A stretch of 64,000 bases of DNA from Agromyces humatus (GTDB taxonomy: Bacteria; Actinomycetota; Actinomycetes; Actinomycetales; Microbacteriaceae): the NCBI RefSeq assembly GCF_021228295.1, contig NZ_JAJQPD010000001.1, positions 1 to 64,000 of the forward strand, given 5' to 3'. The position numbers and the translations under genes were made by a program. Under the pieces are notes generated by a model. That model searched no databases, was not told where the DNA came from, and saw nothing but the letters and a program-made list of their open reading frames with translations. Each line of letters starts with the position of its first letter. The stretch's first letter is position 1. This document shows positions 61,631-64,000 of the stretch, in pieces.

Positions 61631-62436
61631 ACCGCGACGGCGGCGCGGATCGCCGGGTGGTGCCGGTAGCCCTCGACGACGAAGTCGTCGTACTCGTAGT
61701 CGAAGATCGAGCCGGGCGTGCGCGCGAACCGCAGGGTCGGTGCCGGGTAGGGGTCGCGCGAGAGCTGCTCGCGAACCTGATCGACGTGGTTGTCGTAGAT
61801 GTGGCAGTCGCCGCCCGTCCACACGAAGTCGCCGACCTGGAGCCCGGTCTGGGCCGCGACCATGTGGGTGAGCAGGGCGTAGGAGGCGATGTTGAACGGC
61901 ACCCCGAGGAACAGGTCGGCGCTGCGCTGGTAGAGCTGGCACGACAGCCTGCCGTCGGCGACGTAGAACTGGAAGAGCGCGTGGCAGGGCGCGAGCGCCA
62001 TGTCGGGGATGTCGGCGGGGTTCCACGCCGAGACGATGAGCCGGCGTGAGTCGGGGTTCGCACGGATCTGCTCGACGACGTCGCGGATCTGGTCGATCGT
62101 CTCGCCCGACGGCGTCGGCCACGAGCGCCACTGCACGCCGTAGACCGGGCCGAGCTCACCATCGGGGTCGGCCCACTCGTCCCAGATGGAGACGCCGTGC
62201 TGCTGCAGCCAGCCGACGTTCGACGAGCCCTGCAGGAACCACAGCAGCTCGTAGGCGATCGACCTGAAGTGCACGCGCTTGGTCGTGATGAGGGGGAAGC
62301 CCTCGGACAGGTCGAACCGCAACTGCCGCCCGAACACGCTGCGCGTGCCCGTGCCGGTGCGATCGCCCTTCACGGCCCCGTGCTCGAGCACGTCGCGCAG
62401 CAGGTCTTCGTACGGTGTGGGAATCGTCTCGGACAT
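61627..62436 (-). CDS. thyA: thymidylate synthase
   Basis: ThyA methylates dUMP with methylene-THF. The 269-residue protein has the phosphate-binding DRTGTGT (25-31), the nucleophile C151 in [12 protein letters not shown] and [18 protein letters not shown]. It starts at ATG 62436, seven bases after TAGCCT and without a ribosome binding site. It uses the same folate pool as metF. Confidence 0.97.
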   Translation of the reverse strand: MSETIPTPYEDLLRDVLEHGAVKGDRTGTGTRSVFGRQLRFDLSEGFPLITTKRVHFRSIAYELLWFLQGSSNVGWLQQHGVSIWDEWADPDGELGPVYGVQWRSWPTPSGETIDQIRDVVEQIRANPDSRRLIVSAWNPADIPDMALAPCHALFQFYVADGRLSCQLYQRSADLFLGVPFNIASYALLTHMVAAQTGLQVGDFVWTGGDCHIYDNHVDQVREQLSRDPYPAPTLRFARTPGSIFDYEYDDFVVEGYRHHPAIRAAVAV

Positions 62437-62443
62437 CGCGACA

Positions 62444-62449
62444 AGGCTA
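62444..62449 (-). promoter_or_regulatory. -10 box of leaderless thyA-folA
   Basis: TAGCCT lies seven bases before the thyA ATG. Confidence 0.5.
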
Positions 62450-62566
62450 ACCCCGCCCGGCGACTTCGGCGCGTGGACACGGCCGCATCGGCGCCGTCGG
62501 CGAGCGATCGGATGTCCCGCGCCCGTCATCGTCCGTCACACTCGCCACGCCCGCGCCCGGCGTGCC

Positions 62567-62572
62567 TACGCT
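62567..62572 (+). promoter_or_regulatory. -10 box of leaderless thioredoxin-like gene
   Basis: TACGCT lies six bases before the ATG at 62579. No ribosome binding site is present. Confidence 0.45.
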
Positions 62573-62578
62573 CGGATC

Positions 62579-63022
62579 ATGGACTGGCTGGCAGCGCTCG
62601 CGGTCGGCGCCGTGCTCGTCACGGCGACGACGGCGACGGGGCTGCTCTGGCGGTCGCGGCAGGGTCGCGCGCACGCCGGCTCGGGTGAGCGCGTCCGCCC
62701 TGCCGAGCTCGGCCCGGTCTCCTTCGGCGACGCGGCGACCCTCGTGCAGTTCTCGACCGAGTTCTGCGCCAAGTGCCCCGCGACGGCGCGGCTGCTCGAC
62801 TCGATCGCCGGCGACGCGCGCGGAACGCGGCACGTCGAGATCGACCTGACCCGGCGCGCCGACCTCGCGCGCAGGTTCGACGTCATGCAGACGCCGACCA
62901 CCCTGCTCCTCGACGCCGATGGCATCGTGCGAGCGCGGTTCAGCGGGGCCCCACATGCGCACGCGGTGCGCACCAAGCTCGATGAGATCCTCGGGAGGCA
63001 TCATGTCGGAACCCATCACTGA
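62579..63022 (+). CDS. membrane-anchored thioredoxin-like protein
   Basis: The 147-residue protein has an N-terminal membrane segment (about 4-24) and a thioredoxin domain with the redox motif C63-A-K-C66 (EFCAKCPA) and the cis-proline loop TPTTLLLD. The orientation of the thioredoxin domain is not clear from the sequence. It overlaps the DUF4395 gene by 20 bases, so the two are translated together. The frame extends upstream of 62579 but the extension lacks family features. Confidence 0.85.
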   Translation: MDWLAALAVGAVLVTATTATGLLWRSRQGRAHAGSGERVRPAELGPVSFGDAATLVQFSTEFCAKCPATARLLDSIAGDARGTRHVEIDLTRRADLARRFDVMQTPTTLLLDADGIVRARFSGAPHAHAVRTKLDEILGRHHVGTHH

Positions 63023-63488
63023 GCGGCAGGTCGGCTCCGGCACGCCCCCCGCGATCGACCCGCGCGGCCCCCGTTTCGGCGCGGGCATCACCGCGGTACT
63101 CCTGCTCGTCACCGTCGTGCTCGGCGTCGCCGGCGCGTCGACCGCTGCCTTCTGGCTGCTCGTGGCCGCCACCGCGCTGTTCGCGTGGGGTGCGTTCGCC
63201 GGCATCCGACGACACCCATATGGCCTCCTCTTCGCGAAGCTCGTGCGTCCGCGGCTCGCGCCGCCGGCCGAACACGAGGACCCTCGCCCGCCGACGTTCG
63301 CCCAGGGCGTCGGCTTCGCCGTCGGCCTCGCCGGCGTCCTGCTCGGCGTGCTCGGCGTGCCGTCCGCGGTGCCGATCGCCGCGGGCATCGCGTTCTTCGC
63401 GGCGTTCCTCAATGCCGCCTTCGGGTTCTGCCTCGGCTGCCAGATGTACCTGCTGCTCGTTCGTGCGCGAGTCATTCCCGGCACCTGA
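63003..63488 (+). CDS. DUF4395 membrane protein
   Basis: The 161-residue protein has four membrane segments (about 26-46, 48-66, 100-122 and 124-155). A CxxC pair, C143-L-G-C146, lies in the last (GFCLGCQMYLLL). DUF4395 has no assigned function. Its overlap with a thioredoxin-like gene and its CxxC suggest electron transfer across the membrane. ATG 63003 follows GGGAGG. The adjacent OsmC gene fits a redox theme. Confidence 0.87.
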   Translation: MSEPITERQVGSGTPPAIDPRGPRFGAGITAVLLLVTVVLGVAGASTAAFWLLVAATALFAWGAFAGIRRHPYGLLFAKLVRPRLAPPAEHEDPRPPTFAQGVGFAVGLAGVLLGVLGVPSAVPIAAGIAFFAAFLNAAFGFCLGCQMYLLLVRARVIPGT

Positions 63489-63541
63489 CGCCCGCGACAT
63501 CCGCCGATAGGCTGGGAGTCCGTCTCGAAGTGGAGGATCCC

Positions 63542-63964
63542 ATGGCGCTCACGAGTGAATCGACCACGATCTGGAAGGGCACGCTCTTCGAAGGGTCCGG
63601 CGATGTCGCCCTCGACTCGTCGGGGCTCGCGACCTTCCCGGTGAACTGGACGGCTCGCGCAGAGGGCGTGGCGAACATGACCAATCCCGAGGAGTTGCTC
63701 GCCGCGGCGCACTCGTCGTGCTTCTCGATGGCGCTCTCGCTCGCACTCGCGCAGGCGGGCAACCCGGCCGAGAGCATCCAGACCACTGCCGCCGTGACGT
63801 TCGAGGCGGGCAAGGGCGTGCTCGGCAGCCACCTGCTCGTGAGCGCTCGAGTGCCGGGCATCAGCGAGGCGGAGTTCGAGGCGTTCGCAGCAGACGCGAA
63901 AGACAACTGCCCGATCTCGAAGGCTCTCGGGATTCCGATCACGATCGAAGCAGAACTCGCCTGA
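63542..63964 (+). CDS. OsmC/Ohr-family peroxiredoxin
   Basis: The 140-residue protein has the two redox cysteines C60 (SSCFSM) and C123 (DNCPISKAL) in the OsmC fold. It reduces organic hydroperoxides. ATG 63542 follows GGAGG. It comes 53 bases after DUF4395 in the same orientation. OsmC is the more likely subfamily from the spacing, but Ohr cannot be excluded. Confidence 0.93.
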   Translation: MALTSESTTIWKGTLFEGSGDVALDSSGLATFPVNWTARAEGVANMTNPEELLAAAHSSCFSMALSLALAQAGNPAESIQTTAAVTFEAGKGVLGSHLLVSARVPGISEAEFEAFAADAKDNCPISKALGIPITIEAELA

Positions 63965-63966
63965 CC

Positions 63967-64000
63967 ATGAGAGTGCTCGTCGCCGGGGCATCCGGATTCA
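63967..64000 (+). CDS. start of a Rossmann-fold (NAD-dependent epimerase-like) protein, cut by the window end
   Basis: The first eleven codons read MRVLVAGASGF, the start of a dinucleotide-binding domain of the extended SDR/NAD-dependent epimerase type. The ATG lies two bases after the OsmC stop. The rest is beyond the window, so no further assignment is possible. Confidence 0.6.
   Translation, partial: MRVLVAGASGF

Overview
The window is a chromosomal segment from a high-GC Gram-positive bacterium, most likely an actinobacterium of the order Micrococcales and probably the family Microbacteriaceae (Agromyces-like). The evidence is the GC-rich codon use, the gene order infC-rpmI-rplT-rRNA methyltransferase followed by pheST, the actinobacterial set recX-recA-DUF3046-clgR-cinA-pgsA-ftsK, a single PriA in place of HisA, a gluABCD transporter, and a leader on the left edge typical of actinobacterial rRNA operons. 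About 62 protein genes are supported, three quarters of them on the minus strand. No tRNA, CRISPR, insertion sequence or prophage was recognised. The 16S rRNA gene should lie just beyond base 1 on the minus strand.

Layout. 1-430: rRNA promoter and leader. 430-10535: tyrS, a two-gene plus-strand insert (SatD-like protein and membrane protein), then the arginine operon argC-J-B-D-F-H with a 3-methyladenine DNA glycosylase at its end. 10771-14426: a NarL/DesK-type two-component system, a membrane protein and an SDR enzyme. 14488-24457: pheST, the amino-acid ABC transporter gluABCD, and the translation cluster infC-rpmI-rplT-tsnR, with a DUF1844 gene divergent from it. 24477-31229: repair genes nei and lhr plus a PLP decarboxylase. 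31375-36477: a winged-helix protein, an SseB protein and the partial histidine operon hisC-B-H-priA. 36524-39819: the SOS pair lexA and a YneA-like LysM protein, a hydrolase and a Kelch-type lipoprotein. 39944-43278: metF-metE. 43591-51135: hflX, an RsmC-like methyltransferase, dapF-miaA-miaB and recX-recA. 51409-56316: DUF3046, clgR, cinA, pgsA and ftsK. 56412-62436: GNAT, rnj-dapA, a DUF559 gene between repeats, and thyA-dfrA. 62579-64000: a thioredoxin-like/DUF4395/OsmC redox group and the first codons of a Rossmann enzyme.

How the genes work together. Most of the window is housekeeping: amino-acid biosynthesis (Arg, His, Met, DAP/Lys), aminoacylation and translation initiation, tRNA and rRNA modification, SOS repair, chromosome segregation, phospholipid synthesis, RNA turnover and thymidylate synthesis.

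The strongest signal not explained by gene content is in the starts. At 17 gene starts a TANNNT -10 box sits 6-8 bases before the start codon with no Shine-Dalgarno sequence, as expected for leaderless mRNAs. Operon-internal genes instead use ribosome binding sites or stop-start overlaps. At one of these starts (rsmC) the -10 plus start-codon module is tandemly multiplied by a 57-bp repeat. Other notable points are LexA boxes on the promoters of recA, lexA and the LysM gene, a repeat-flanked DUF559 gene, an ATC start for infC, and the absence of hisD, argR and argG from their usual clusters.
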